DNA of 55,492 bases from Lachnospiraceae bacterium (GTDB lineage Bacteria > Bacillota > Clostridia > Lachnospirales > Lachnospiraceae), in the NCBI GenBank assembly GCA_017440375.1, contig JAFSHK010000030.1:1-55492 (forward strand), in the 5' to 3' direction. The position numbers and the translations under genes were made by a program. Of this stretch, positions 43,326 through 53,616 are shown in pieces (within the stretch, counting starts at the first letter, position 1; every line of letters begins with the position of its first letter). Below the pieces are notes generated by a model that did not search any database, was not told where the DNA came from, and saw nothing but the letters and a program-made list of their open reading frames with translations.

Positions 43326-46300
43326 TTGTTTGTTTGCACCTTGCAGAGTGTACCGGAAGAATGGTATAATCTGATTAAATATGAGCAAAGCGTGGTGTGG
43401 AATTTGAAACAGGTCATTCGTGAAATATTAGATGGAAATTTTAAGTATGATAATGGTTCTTTGGACTTTTCATGCCCGCGTATCGAGTTATCTGTTCATG
43501 CCGGTTGTGTGGAAGAAGGTTCTTTTACGATTTATGGACCACAGGGATGTGTCACAGAAGGGTATATTGTATCTTCTGATTTGCGAATGCAGTGCATTAC
43601 ACAGTCTTTTGGCGGAAGTCAGGATGAAATTTTTTATCGGGTTGATACATCCGAGATGGAAGCCGGAAATGAAATCAAAGGTGCTTTTCATATTGTATCG
43701 AATCAGGGAGAGTATTATCTCCCTTTTTCTGTTGCTGTGATTGATGATGTAATCGAATCAAGTCTTGGACCGATTAAAAATCTTTTCCATTTTACGAATC
43801 TTGCCAAAAGTAACTGGGCAGAAGCTGTTAATTTGTTTTATAGTGAAGAATTTGAACGTGTTTTTACCGGAAATGACAAACAGTTTTTCTCAGCATATAA
43901 AGGACTTTCCAAGATACATGGCAATGAGCATAATATGGAAGAGTTTTTGTTAGAGATAAACAAAAAGAAGCCGGTAGAGTTTATACCGGAGGAAACAGAG
44001 ATCAAAATAGAAGATCCCATTGCTTTATCACGATATGCGCTTGTTATTAACAGGAATGGATGGGGCTACACTTCTTTACGTATTGAAACAGAAGGGGATT
44101 TTTTGAAGATAAATGAAGAACGGGTTTCGGAAGATGCGTTTTTGGGTAATTTGTATCGTTTATATTACTATATTGATGACACCAAGCTGCATGCGGGCAA
44201 TAATTACGGATGTATACGATTGATTCATTGCGAGCAGGTTATAAACATACCAGTTACAATAGTAAATCATATGAATCAGCGTAGTGGCAGGAAGATTTTG
44301 GGGCTTCGCAAAGAGAAAAAATGGACTTTAATGCAGTTGATGGAATATTATCAGGCATTCCGTTTGAAGAAAATCAGCACCAGAACATGGATGCAGGAAA
44401 CAGGAAAATTAGTAGAGCGGATGCAACAACTGGATGACAAAGATATAGCGGCGAGATTGTTTCGGGCGCAGTTGATTATCACAGAGGAGCGATATAACGA
44501 AGCCAGATGGATATTAGAGCAGGAACGTGAGAAAGTGGAGGCATTACAGGAGGAACAGCCGGCGCTTTGGTGTTATTTTCTTTACTTAACAACGCTTTAT
44601 AGCAAAGAGGATAGTTATGTAGATGAGGTGGCCAGAGAGATATCCGGAGTTTATGAGAGAAATCGTGGGAATTGGCGGATTGCATGGTTACTTTTGTTTT
44701 TGTCTGAGGAATATACGAAGAGTCCGACCAGAAAGTGGGGCTTATTAGAGGAACTGTTTAAATGTCATTGTACCAGTCCGATGATTTATGTGGAAGCATG
44801 GCATTTGTTATGTATGAATCCGGCAATGCTTTTAAAGCTGGGCGAATTTGAATTACAGATTTTGAATTATGCAGTAAAGCATGAATTGATGAAGGATGAA
44901 ATTGTCTTGCAGCTTTTATATCTGGCACAGAAGCAGAAAGGGTATTCGGAACGTTTGTTTCGGATTTTGTGTGTATGCTATGAGGAAAGACCGCAGAACG
45001 ATATCCTTCATGCAATTTGTACTACTTTAATAAAAGGAAATAAATATGGCAGCAAATATTTCCGTTGGTATCAGGCCGGTGTGGAGCAAAATCTTAGGAT
45101 TACAAGACTGTATGAGTATTATATGATGTCAGCTACGCTGGATGAAAAAGCTACTTTGCCGAAAATGATTTTAATGTATTTTTCTTATCAAAGCGATTTG
45201 AGTTATGAAATTACGGCATATATTTATGCTTATGTGTACAAGCGTCAGGAAGAAATCCCTGAAATTTTTGCAAGTTATCTGCCGGCAATTGAGCATTTTG
45301 TTGTGGAACAAATTAAGCGTGGCAGAATTAACAAAGACCTTGCCTATTTGTATCGCCATATTATTAAGCATCCGATGGTAGATGAGGAAAATGCGGAAGA
45401 GTTAATGACGCTTTTGTTTATGAATGATATTACGGTAGAAAGCGATAATATCAGAAAGATTATTTTGGTCTATCCTTATTGCATGGTAGAGCGTGCGTAT
45501 CCGGTGGTTGGCAGGAAAGCGCAGGTTCCGATTTATGATGCAGATTGTAAAATTGTTTTGGAAGACGTAGAGCATAATCGTTATACGAGCAGTGTAGCAT
45601 ATCAGGTAGAGAGACTGATTACGACCGGAAAACTCTCTATTATGGCGGCACCTTTTATACAAGAGCATCTTGGTTATAATATTTATACATGTTTTGATCA
45701 CAAGAACATTGTAATGATACATGAAGAAAATGTAGAGCGATTTAAGCAGTTAGCGGATTCAGTCTTGATTGCGGAAAGTTATCGGCAAGAGATTCGTTTG
45801 AAGCTGGTGCAGTTCTACTATGAAAAGGATAGAATGCGTGAGTTAGATGAATATCTTCTGACATTAGAGCCTGAGATGATTGCGATTGGTGACAGAAAAG
45901 ATATTGTGCGCATTATGGTGCTGCGAGGCATGTATCCGGAAGCTTATGAGTGGATTCGTGTCTGTGGTCCGTATGGCATGGATGCGAAGGTACTTGTGAA
46001 ATTGTGTAGTCGCTTATTAGAACAGGATGAGTTTGAAGAAAATACCTTAATGACAGGTGTTTTACATTATGTTCTGAAAAAGGGAAAGTATGATGAGTTG
46101 GTATTGCAGTATCTGGTGAAGTATTACGATGGAAATATCAAAGATATGCGCGATATCTGGAGGGCGGCGAAAGACTTTGGCGTTGATACTTATGAATTGA
46201 GTGAACGTATCCTTGTACAGATGTTATATACAGGCTCCTATATTGGTGAGAAAACCGATATTTTCCGTTCTTATATCAAGGAGGGGGGAAAAGATAAGCT

Positions 46301-46976
46301 GATTGCGGCGTTCCTGTCTCAGTGCTGTTATGATTATGTGGTAAAAGAAAAAATAACAGAGGTATTTTTCATTCAGAATATTATGCAATTGTATCAGAAA
46401 GAAATTCCGTTACATCTTGTATGCAAGATTGCATATCTGAAATATTATGCAGAGAATCAACAGGAAATTACCGAAGAAATGAAAGCGAGTATTAAACTGT
46501 TTTTGCAAGATATGATACAGGAGAAGATTGTATTACCGATGTTTAAAGAATATCAGGGATATCTTCCGGCACTGGATCAATATCTGGATAAATCAATTCT
46601 GGAGTATCGTGCAAAGCCGGGGCATAGGGCAGTTATTCATTTTCTATTGCAAAAAGGGGATGGAGTCGAGCAGGAATATAGCAAGGAAGAGATGCAAGAG
46701 GTGTTTGCAGGAATCTGCGTAAAAGAATTTATTTTATTCTTTGGGGAAAGACTGCAATACTACATTACAGAAGAGGAAGACGGCAAAGAGCAGTTGACAC
46801 AAAGCGGTACCATCAGCAAGAGTGATATTGGAAATACTGTTTTAGAAAGTCGATTCAGTATGCTGAATGATATTATGATTGGTAAAACGCTTCAAGACTA
46901 CGATACCGTAGGTAATCTGTTAGAAGAGTATTATAAGAAAGATTTTATGGTGGATAAACTGTTTACCATGCTATAA
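43326..46976 (+). CDS. DUF5717-like protein, 1216 residues
   Basis: A very large cytosolic protein typical of Lachnospiraceae. The N-terminal part (about 20-350) is beta-rich and holds a repeated Ig-like pattern (SFTIYGPQGCVTEGYIVSSDLRM, GAFHIVSNQGEYYLPF). The rest is a long series of helices with aromatic and acidic repeats, suggesting a helical-repeat scaffold. No catalytic motif was seen. The TTG start at 43326 is backed by GAAGG 7 bases upstream. It lies in a tight operon with an Hsp70-like gene and may be its partner. Assignment to DUF5717 is from memory. Confidence 0.75.
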   Translation: MFVCTLQSVPEEWYNLIKYEQSVVWNLKQVIREILDGNFKYDNGSLDFSCPRIELSVHAGCVEEGSFTIYGPQGCVTEGYIVSSDLRMQCITQSFGGSQDEIFYRVDTSEMEAGNEIKGAFHIVSNQGEYYLPFSVAVIDDVIESSLGPIKNLFHFTNLAKSNWAEAVNLFYSEEFERVFTGNDKQFFSAYKGLSKIHGNEHNMEEFLLEINKKKPVEFIPEETEIKIEDPIALSRYALVINRNGWGYTSLRIETEGDFLKINEERVSEDAFLGNLYRLYYYIDDTKLHAGNNYGCIRLIHCEQVINIPVTIVNHMNQRSGRKILGLRKEKKWTLMQLMEYYQAFRLKKISTRTWMQETGKLVERMQQLDDKDIAARLFRAQLIITEERYNEARWILEQEREKVEALQEEQPALWCYFLYLTTLYSKEDSYVDEVAREISGVYERNRGNWRIAWLLLFLSEEYTKSPTRKWGLLEELFKCHCTSPMIYVEAWHLLCMNPAMLLKLGEFELQILNYAVKHELMKDEIVLQLLYLAQKQKGYSERLFRILCVCYEERPQNDILHAICTTLIKGNKYGSKYFRWYQAGVEQNLRITRLYEYYMMSATLDEKATLPKMILMYFSYQSDLSYEITAYIYAYVYKRQEEIPEIFASYLPAIEHFVVEQIKRGRINKDLAYLYRHIIKHPMVDEENAEELMTLLFMNDITVESDNIRKIILVYPYCMVERAYPVVGRKAQVPIYDADCKIVLEDVEHNRYTSSVAYQVERLITTGKLSIMAAPFIQEHLGYNIYTCFDHKNIVMIHEENVERFKQLADSVLIAESYRQEIRLKLVQFYYEKDRMRELDEYLLTLEPEMIAIGDRKDIVRIMVLRGMYPEAYEWIRVCGPYGMDAKVLVKLCSRLLEQDEFEENTLMTGVLHYVLKKGKYDELVLQYLVKYYDGNIKDMRDIWRAAKDFGVDTYELSERILVQMLYTGSYIGEKTDIFRSYIKEGGKDKLIAAFLSQCCYDYVVKEKITEVFFIQNIMQLYQKEIPLHLVCKIAYLKYYAENQQEITEEMKASIKLFLQDMIQEKIVLPMFKEYQGYLPALDQYLDKSILEYRAKPGHRAVIHFLLQKGDGVEQEYSKEEMQEVFAGICVKEFILFFGERLQYYITEEEDGKEQLTQSGTISKSDIGNTVLESRFSMLNDIMIGKTLQDYDTVGNLLEEYYKKDFMVDKLFTML

Positions 46977-46990
46977 GTGAGGAAACAAGT

Positions 46991-48304
46991 ATGTTCTTTG
47001 AACGCAAGGAAGAGGAAAAAGTACATAAAGGCAGTGTTTTAGTAGGTTACGATTTGGGGGATGATTTTTCCCAGATTAGCTACTGCATTTTCGGTGAAGA
47101 GGATGTAGAAAGCGTTGCGACTGTGGTTGGTACGAAACAGTATAATATTCCGACAGTATTATATAAACGAAAAGGGGTTAATCAATGGTTCTATGGCAAG
47201 GATGCAGTGAAAAATTGTGGAGAAGACGGAACCTTGGTGACCAATCTGGTTGAAGCAGCCAAAAAGGGTGAGGTGCTTTCGATTGATGGAGAAGAATTTG
47301 ATCCGATTGCTCTGCTTACATTGTTTTTGAAAAGAAGTCTGGGGCTCATGAGTTTTATTGCAACTATGGATAATATAAATGCGTTGATGTTTACCGTGGA
47401 TAATCTCGATGACAGGATGGTTGATGTTTTGGCGAAAGCGGCTGTCAATCTAAACCTAAAGACTTCCAGAATTTATTTTCAGAGTCATATGGAGAGTTTT
47501 TATTATTTTGTACTGCATCAACCGGAAGAGTTGTGGAACTATCAGGTACTTGCCTGTGAGCATAATGGCAAGCGATTGAAAACGTATCGTTTGGAAGAGA
47601 ATAAGAAAACGACACCGATTGTTGTATTGATTGAAGAACAAACCTATAATACATTAGTTTTACCGGATGAGCAGGAAACAGAAACGATTAAGAAGGATAG
47701 CTATCATCTGGCAGATGAAAAGTTTTTGGACATTTTGCAGAGGCAATGCGAGAATCGAATTGTTTCGACAGCCTATCTTCTGGGTGACGGATTTCGGGAT
47801 GGATGGGCAGAAGAGGCATTGCGTTTTCTGTGCCGGAATAGAAGGGTTTTTCAAGGAAATAACCTATTCAGCAAAGGCGCTTGTTATGGGCTTGTTGAAA
47901 GAATAGAGCCGAGTAAAGTGGGGCAAGAGCATATTTTCTTAGGACCGGACAAGCTGAAAGCAAACATTGGTATGAATGTAAAAAGAAGGGGAAAAGATTC
48001 CTATTTCGCTTTGTTGGATGCCGGTGAGAACTGGTTCGAAGTGCATAAGGAATGTGAATTTATTTTGCCGGGTGATGAGAATAAGATTTCTTTTGTTGTT
48101 ACCCCGTTAACCGGAAAAAGTGCAGGAAAGCAGGAAATTGTTCTGGAGGATGCTCCCATTCGAAAAGGAGCATTTTGCAGATATCAAATGGAAGTCAAGA
48201 TGGTTTCAACGGAATGTGTAGAGATAGAGGTTACAGATTTGGGATTTGGGGAATTATTTCCATCTACCGGAAAAGTTTGGACAAAGCAATTTACGGTAGC
48301 ATAG
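46991..48304 (+). CDS. DUF5716-like Hsp70/actin-fold protein
   Basis: A 437-residue protein beginning VGYDLGDDFSQISY, which matches the first phosphate loop of the Hsp70/actin ATPase fold (compare IGIDLGTT). Further pieces fit this fold: TVVGTKQYNIPTVLYKRKG, the FYGKDAV segment, and AYLLGDGFRDGW in the place of the second adenosine motif. There is no Hsp70 substrate-binding domain; a beta-rich C-terminal 100 residues replaces it. ATP binding is inferred. It follows the DUF5717-like gene by 14 bp, and the two probably act together. Confidence 0.75.
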   Translation: MFFERKEEEKVHKGSVLVGYDLGDDFSQISYCIFGEEDVESVATVVGTKQYNIPTVLYKRKGVNQWFYGKDAVKNCGEDGTLVTNLVEAAKKGEVLSIDGEEFDPIALLTLFLKRSLGLMSFIATMDNINALMFTVDNLDDRMVDVLAKAAVNLNLKTSRIYFQSHMESFYYFVLHQPEELWNYQVLACEHNGKRLKTYRLEENKKTTPIVVLIEEQTYNTLVLPDEQETETIKKDSYHLADEKFLDILQRQCENRIVSTAYLLGDGFRDGWAEEALRFLCRNRRVFQGNNLFSKGACYGLVERIEPSKVGQEHIFLGPDKLKANIGMNVKRRGKDSYFALLDAGENWFEVHKECEFILPGDENKISFVVTPLTGKSAGKQEIVLEDAPIRKGAFCRYQMEVKMVSTECVEIEVTDLGFGELFPSTGKVWTKQFTVA

Positions 48305-48352
48305 ACTGGATCAGATTTTAGAAAGGAACGCCGAAAAGGCATGGTCAGAAGC

Positions 48353-49201
48353 ATGAGTAGTATCATAATGGGAACAGGAAATTATGCAGAAACTCCATAT
48401 TTTTTTGAAAAGACTTATGTAAACCTCTATTCGGTAGAAGAGCTATGCTATTGTCTGGTAGAAAATGCAGAACTTCTGGACCAGGATATTGTAAATGAAA
48501 AGCTGGCACGTTGGCTGGATGAACAGTGTGATTTATCACAACTTGCGCACGCATTGTATTCGTTAGTGAATCAGAAAGGTTCGCCAAGCGCTTATGTAGG
48601 AATGATTCTGGAATATGTCGGACTTTATTCCGCAGAGGAAGTTGTAAGGATTGAAAATGTTATTAAGAACAATGCAGGTTTAAGCCCGTATGAAAAACAG
48701 AAGGCGAAGGCAGATTATATGTTGCAGAATAAGAGATATGTTATTGCGATGGAACAGTATGATGCTTTGTTAGCGCAACTGCCGGAGAAAGAGATTGAGC
48801 TTCGTGGAAATGTGAAGCATAATCTTGGAGTGGCAAATGCCAAGCTTTTTATGTTTGAACATGCAGCGGAAGAATTTATGGAAGCATATCGAATTAGTGG
48901 GAATGCAGAAAGTCTGCGTCAGCATCTGATGGCACGCCGTATGTATAGCAAGGATAAAGATTATATTGCTTACATTGCACAGAATCCGAATTATCATGAA
49001 GTATCCTTGCAGGTTGAGAGATTGGTGGAACAGGCGAAGGGACAGTTTGATGCGACAGAAGAAAACAGAATGTTGTTCACGTTACAGGTGTGCAAAGAAG
49101 AGGGAAGTAGTACAGCGGGAAATACTGTTCCGTACTACCGGGAAATTGAAAAATTAACAAATTCATTGAAAGAAGCCTATCGTGATAGTGTTGCGAGGTG
49201 A
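48353..49201 (+). CDS. Helical-repeat (TPR-like) protein
   Basis: A 282-residue cytosolic protein. The middle (about 120-200) has TPR-like helix pairs (ADYMLQNKRYVIAMEQYDAL, HNLGVANAKLFMFEHAAEEF). It starts MSSIIMGTGNYAETPYFF at ATG 48353; ATG 48341 is also possible. No enzyme motif. It overlaps the next frame by 4 bp if that gene starts early, and is clearly part of the same operon. I do not recognise a named family. Confidence 0.7.
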   Translation: MSSIIMGTGNYAETPYFFEKTYVNLYSVEELCYCLVENAELLDQDIVNEKLARWLDEQCDLSQLAHALYSLVNQKGSPSAYVGMILEYVGLYSAEEVVRIENVIKNNAGLSPYEKQKAKADYMLQNKRYVIAMEQYDALLAQLPEKEIELRGNVKHNLGVANAKLFMFEHAAEEFMEAYRISGNAESLRQHLMARRMYSKDKDYIAYIAQNPNYHEVSLQVERLVEQAKGQFDATEENRMLFTLQVCKEEGSSTAGNTVPYYREIEKLTNSLKEAYRDSVAR

Positions 49202-49224
49202 ATTTGCAAAGACAGGGGATAAAT

Positions 49225-50409
49225 ATGAATTGGTTTAAAAAAATATTTTCAAGATGGAATAAAACAATAGAAGAGCCGGATTATGAGGAAGAAGGGGATT
49301 GGGAAGACACCTCTTCGGAAGATAAGCTTGATTTAGGGAATCGGGAAATACGAGAGGAGTATGTTCGTAACTGTCTGGAGAGAATAGCCGATGCTTCGAA
49401 AGAGTTAGAAAATCTTACCTTTGAATACAATACCGTAACAGCTTATCTGAAGGATATGGAAGAGATTGAAGCATTGCCGGAGGAAGAGGCAGAGGAACTG
49501 AAAGCTTGTGCGAAGAAGCTGGAGTTTTTACAGAGTAGTCGTGATGATTATATGTATCGTAAACGCCGGATGAGTGACGAACGTTTTCATCAGATGGAAA
49601 GAATGATAGATGAGGTGGAAGAAGGCTGCGAAAAATTAAGAAAGGCAGAAGATTATCAAGATCTCATCAAAAAGGATTTGAGCCGATTAGAAGGAGAAAA
49701 ACATGCTTATCTGTATCGTAAAAGTGAGTTGATGGGCGCGATTGCAGATACCAAAGGGATGGCTGTTATTTGTATTACAGCACTTGGACTTTGTATTTTA
49801 TTACTTCTATTCTTACAGTTTTTCTTAGAAATGAATACGGAAGCAGGTTATCTGGTAACAGCAGGTGTGGCAGCAATTGTACTTACGATTGTTTATGTGA
49901 AGCATGCGGAAGCAAGAAGAGAATTGAAGCGAGTTGAGCTTGGCATCAATAAGATTATTCTTTTGAAGAACAAGGTAAAAATTCGTTATGTGAATAATAC
50001 AAACTTACTGGATTATCTGTATTTGAAGTATGACGTATCCAGTGCAGAAGAATTGGAGAAGCTGTGGCAGAATTATCATGAGGAAAAGGAAGAACGTGAG
50101 AAATATAGACGGGCAGAACTTGAGCTTGATTTTAACCAACAGGAATTGATTAAGATTCTGAAACGTTATCAGGTGAGTGATCCGGCAATCTGGCTGCACC
50201 AGACGGAAGCTATTCTGGAACACAAGGAAATGGTTGAAATCCGTCATAATCTGATTATCAGAAGACAGTCCTTGCGAAGAAGAATGGACTATAACAAAGA
50301 AGTAGTAGCAGGAGGTTCTCAGAAAGAAATTAAAGAACTCGTGAATCGTTACCCACAATATGCAAGAGAGATATTGGAAACGGTTGAAAAATACGAAAAG
50401 AGTATATAG
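49225..50409 (+). CDS. Coiled-coil membrane protein of unknown function
   Basis: A 394-residue protein with two membrane helices in the middle (about 175-198 and 205-223) and long charged coiled coils on both sides (about 40-165 and 225-394). The first 40 residues are basic then acidic. Both coiled coils should lie in the cytoplasm if the two helices form a hairpin. ATG 49225 follows AGGGGAT; an upstream GTG at 49198 overlaps the previous stop. It may anchor the DUF5717/DUF5716/TPR proteins at the membrane; that is inference from gene order. Confidence 0.7.
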   Translation: MNWFKKIFSRWNKTIEEPDYEEEGDWEDTSSEDKLDLGNREIREEYVRNCLERIADASKELENLTFEYNTVTAYLKDMEEIEALPEEEAEELKACAKKLEFLQSSRDDYMYRKRRMSDERFHQMERMIDEVEEGCEKLRKAEDYQDLIKKDLSRLEGEKHAYLYRKSELMGAIADTKGMAVICITALGLCILLLLFLQFFLEMNTEAGYLVTAGVAAIVLTIVYVKHAEARRELKRVELGINKIILLKNKVKIRYVNNTNLLDYLYLKYDVSSAEELEKLWQNYHEEKEEREKYRRAELELDFNQQELIKILKRYQVSDPAIWLHQTEAILEHKEMVEIRHNLIIRRQSLRRRMDYNKEVVAGGSQKEIKELVNRYPQYAREILETVEKYEKSI

Positions 50410-50466
50410 TTTAGTCCCAAAACGAAGTGATGATGCAGAATAAAAAGGAAAATTAGGAGATAGAGC

Positions 50467-51918
50467 ATGAGTACAGACAGATATGTAAGTCCGTTATCAG
50501 AGAGATATGCAAGCAAAGAAATGCAGTACATCTTTTCTCCGGATATGAAATTCAGGACTTGGAGAAAATTATGGATTGCTTTGGCAGAGACAGAGATGGA
50601 ATTAGGTCTTAGCCAGAACGGTAGGCCTGTTATTACAAAAGAACAGATTGATGAATTAAAAGCGCATGCAGAAGATATCAACTATGATGTGGCAAAGGCA
50701 AGAGAAAAAGAAGTTCGTCATGATGTCATGAGTCATGTATATGCTTATGGGCAACAGTGTCCGAAGGCAGCCGGTATCATTCACTTGGGTGCAACTTCCT
50801 GTTATGTAGGAGATAATACGGATATTATTGTTATGCGGGAAGCACTTAAACTTGTGAAAAAGAAACTGGTAAATGTGATTGCAAAGATTTCTGAATTTGC
50901 AGAAGAATACAAAGAATTGCCAACACTTGCCTTTACTCATTTTCAGCCGGCACAGCCGACTACCGTGGGAAAAAGAGCTACGCTCTGGGCACAGGAATTT
51001 TGTATGGATTTAGAAGATTTGGATTATGTGCTTTCTACTTTGAAGCTGCTTGGTTCTAAGGGAACTACCGGAACACAGGCATCTTTCCTTGAGTTATTTG
51101 ACGGCGAACAGGAAACCATTGATAAAATTGATCCGATGATTGCGAAGAAGATGGGCTTTGAGAAATGCTATCCGGTATCCGGTCAGACCTATTCCCGTAA
51201 AGTGGATACAAGGGTCTGCAATATTCTTGCCGGAATTGCAGCATCTGCACACAAGATGTCTAACGATATCAGACTCCTTCAGCATTTGAAAGAAGTGGAA
51301 GAACCTTTTGAAAAGAGCCAGATTGGTTCCTCTGCTATGGCATATAAGAGAAATCCCATGAGAAGCGAAAGAATTGCATCTTTGTCTCGTTTTGTAATGA
51401 TTGATGCTTTAAATCCTGCCATCACTTCTGCAACACAGTGGTTTGAAAGAACATTGGATGACTCCGCAAACAAGAGACTTTCCATTCCGGAAGGATTCCT
51501 TGCAATCGACGGTATTTTGGATTTGTGCCTGAATGTAGTAGATGGTCTGGTAGTATATGAGAAAGTAATTACGAAACGCTTGATGAGCGAACTCCCGTTT
51601 ATGGCTACCGAAAATATTATGATGGATGCTGTTAAGCTGGGAGGTAACCGTCAGGAACTTCATGAGAAGATTCGCGAACTTTCCATGGTTGCAGGTGCAA
51701 ATGTGAAAAAGGAAGGTAAGGACAACAACTTATTAGAGTTGATCGCGAATGACCCTGCTTTCAACATGAGTCTGGAAGATTTACAGCAAACAATGGATCC
51801 GGCAAAATATGTCGGACGTGCGTCAGTACAGGTTGAGAGTTTTTTAAAAGAAGTGATTGCACCGATTTTGGAAGAAAACAAAGAACTTCTAGGTATGAAG
51901 GCAGAGATTAATGTATAA
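50467..51918 (+). CDS. purB: Adenylosuccinate lyase
   Basis: Catalyses two steps of purine synthesis: release of fumarate from SAICAR and from adenylosuccinate. The 483-residue chain shows the fumarase/aspartase signature in GSSAMAYKRNPMRSE, catalytic histidines in HDVMSHV and FTHFQPAQPTT, and HLGATSCYVGDN. TTAGGAG lies before the ATG. The neighbouring purA gives the previous step to AMP. Confidence 0.95.
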   Translation: MSTDRYVSPLSERYASKEMQYIFSPDMKFRTWRKLWIALAETEMELGLSQNGRPVITKEQIDELKAHAEDINYDVAKAREKEVRHDVMSHVYAYGQQCPKAAGIIHLGATSCYVGDNTDIIVMREALKLVKKKLVNVIAKISEFAEEYKELPTLAFTHFQPAQPTTVGKRATLWAQEFCMDLEDLDYVLSTLKLLGSKGTTGTQASFLELFDGEQETIDKIDPMIAKKMGFEKCYPVSGQTYSRKVDTRVCNILAGIAASAHKMSNDIRLLQHLKEVEEPFEKSQIGSSAMAYKRNPMRSERIASLSRFVMIDALNPAITSATQWFERTLDDSANKRLSIPEGFLAIDGILDLCLNVVDGLVVYEKVITKRLMSELPFMATENIMMDAVKLGGNRQELHEKIRELSMVAGANVKKEGKDNNLLELIANDPAFNMSLEDLQQTMDPAKYVGRASVQVESFLKEVIAPILEENKELLGMKAEINV

Positions 51919-52046
51919 TTTATATTTTTTAAGATATATTATATAATAGAATTGATTTGATATAGATATAGATTATAACACACATAACAAATATTGATTT
52001 TACTTATGGATATATATGTTTTATACTCATAAAGTAAGAAACAAGG

Positions 52047-52078
52047 AAGGATGGGTTTTTTACAAGCCCATCCTTTTG
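52047..52078 (+). terminator. Hairpin between purB and purA
   Basis: AAGGATGGG (52047-52055) pairs with CCCATCCTT (52067-52075), followed by a short T-run. It lies in an AT-rich gap of about 220 bp and could end purB transcription or attenuate purA. Confidence 0.7.
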
Positions 52079-52137
52079 TGGGTTATAAGGATTTGTTTCA
52101 GACAAGAAATTTGATGCAAGAATTAGGAGGAAAAATC

Positions 52138-53430
52138 ATGGTTAAAGCAGTAGTCGGTGCGAACTGGGGTGACGAAGGAAAAGGTAAAATTACAGATATG
52201 ATGGCAGAAAAGGCCGATATTATTGTTCGTTTTCAGGGTGGTGCGAATGCAGGACATACAATCGTAAACAATTACGGAAAGTTTGCACTCCACACATTAC
52301 CTTCCGGAGTTTTTTATGACCATACTACAAGCATTATCGGAAATGGTGTAGCGCTGAATATCCCAATTCTTTTCAATGAAATTAAATCTATTACAGACCG
52401 GAATGTTCCAATGCCGAAGATTCTTGTATCGGACAGATGTCAGGTGGTGATGCCGTATCATATTCTGTTTGACCAATACGAAGAAGAGAGACTGGGCGGC
52501 AAATCCTTTGGTTCGACCAAGTCCGGTATTGCACCATTTTATTCCGATAAATATGCGAAAATTGGCTTTCAGGTAAGTGAACTTTTTGATGAAGAATTAT
52601 TAAAAGAAAAAGTAGAGAGAATCTGTGAAAGCAAGAATGTTATTTTAGAGCATTTGTATCACAAACCATTGATTGTGCCGGAGAAATTGTTGGAAACACT
52701 TCATGAATATAGAAAAATGATTGCTCCTTATGTATGTGATGTTTCTGCATATCTGGATAAAGCAATCAAAGAAGATAAGACTATTCTGCTAGAAGGACAG
52801 CTTGGTACATTAAAAGACCCTGACCACGGTATTTATCCGATGGTAACATCTTCGTCCACGCTGGCCGCATATGGTGCTATCGGTGTTGGCATTCCGCCCT
52901 ATGAAATCAAACAGATTATTACGGTTTGTAAAGCATATTCCTCCGCAGTAGGAGCGGGTGCTTTTGTATCCGAAATTTTTGGAAAGGAAGCTGATGAGCT
53001 TAGAAGACGCGGTGGTGATGGTGGTGAATATGGTGCCACAACAGGTCGTCCTCGTCGTATGGGATGGTTTGATTGTGTCGCTTCCAGATATGGGTGTAGA
53101 TTACAGGGCACAACCGATGTGGCTTTTACGGTATTGGATGTACTTGGTTATCTGGATGTCATTCCGGTTTGTGTTGCTTATGAAATTGATGGAAGACCAA
53201 CTTTTGACTTTCCGGTAACACATAAATTAGAAAAAGCGCAACCTCTTTTCGAAATGTTACCGGGCTGGAAATGTGATATACGAGGTATCAAGAAATATGA
53301 AGATTTACCGGAAAACTGCCGTAACTATATCGAATTCATCGAGGAACAGATTGGTTATCCGATTACTATGGTTTCTAATGGTCCGGGGAGAAATGATATC
53401 ATTTACCGTGAGAGTAAGTTTAGTAAATGA
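52138..53430 (+). CDS. purA: Adenylosuccinate synthase
   Basis: Joins IMP and aspartate with GTP to form adenylosuccinate. The 430-residue chain has GANWGDEGKGKITD at the N-terminus, the catalytic histidine in GGANAGHTIV, DPDHGIYPMVTSSSTLA, and the nucleotide-binding TTGRPRRMGW. The ATG at 52138 is preceded by AGGAGG; the frame is open upstream but lacks any such site and overlaps the hairpin. Confidence 0.95.
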   Translation: MVKAVVGANWGDEGKGKITDMMAEKADIIVRFQGGANAGHTIVNNYGKFALHTLPSGVFYDHTTSIIGNGVALNIPILFNEIKSITDRNVPMPKILVSDRCQVVMPYHILFDQYEEERLGGKSFGSTKSGIAPFYSDKYAKIGFQVSELFDEELLKEKVERICESKNVILEHLYHKPLIVPEKLLETLHEYRKMIAPYVCDVSAYLDKAIKEDKTILLEGQLGTLKDPDHGIYPMVTSSSTLAAYGAIGVGIPPYEIKQIITVCKAYSSAVGAGAFVSEIFGKEADELRRRGGDGGEYGATTGRPRRMGWFDCVASRYGCRLQGTTDVAFTVLDVLGYLDVIPVCVAYEIDGRPTFDFPVTHKLEKAQPLFEMLPGWKCDIRGIKKYEDLPENCRNYIEFIEEQIGYPITMVSNGPGRNDIIYRESKFSK

Positions 53431-53463
53431 GAATTTGAAATCAAGAATAAGGATAGAAATTGG

Positions 53464-53492
53464 AAAGGGAACCCACACGTGGTTCCCTTTTT
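53464..53492 (+). terminator. Terminator after purA
   Basis: AAAGGGAACC (53464-53473) pairs with GGTTCCCTTT (53481-53490), followed by T's. Confidence 0.9.
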
Positions 53493-53616
53493 GAATGATA
53501 GTAGTAGCATTCCGCTCGTGAATACTGTTCTTGTGCAACTATGGTAACATGAATTATTACATTTGTCTACTTATTTTCGTCAAAATTATCCAAAAATTTT
53601 GATAATTCAGTTGGGT

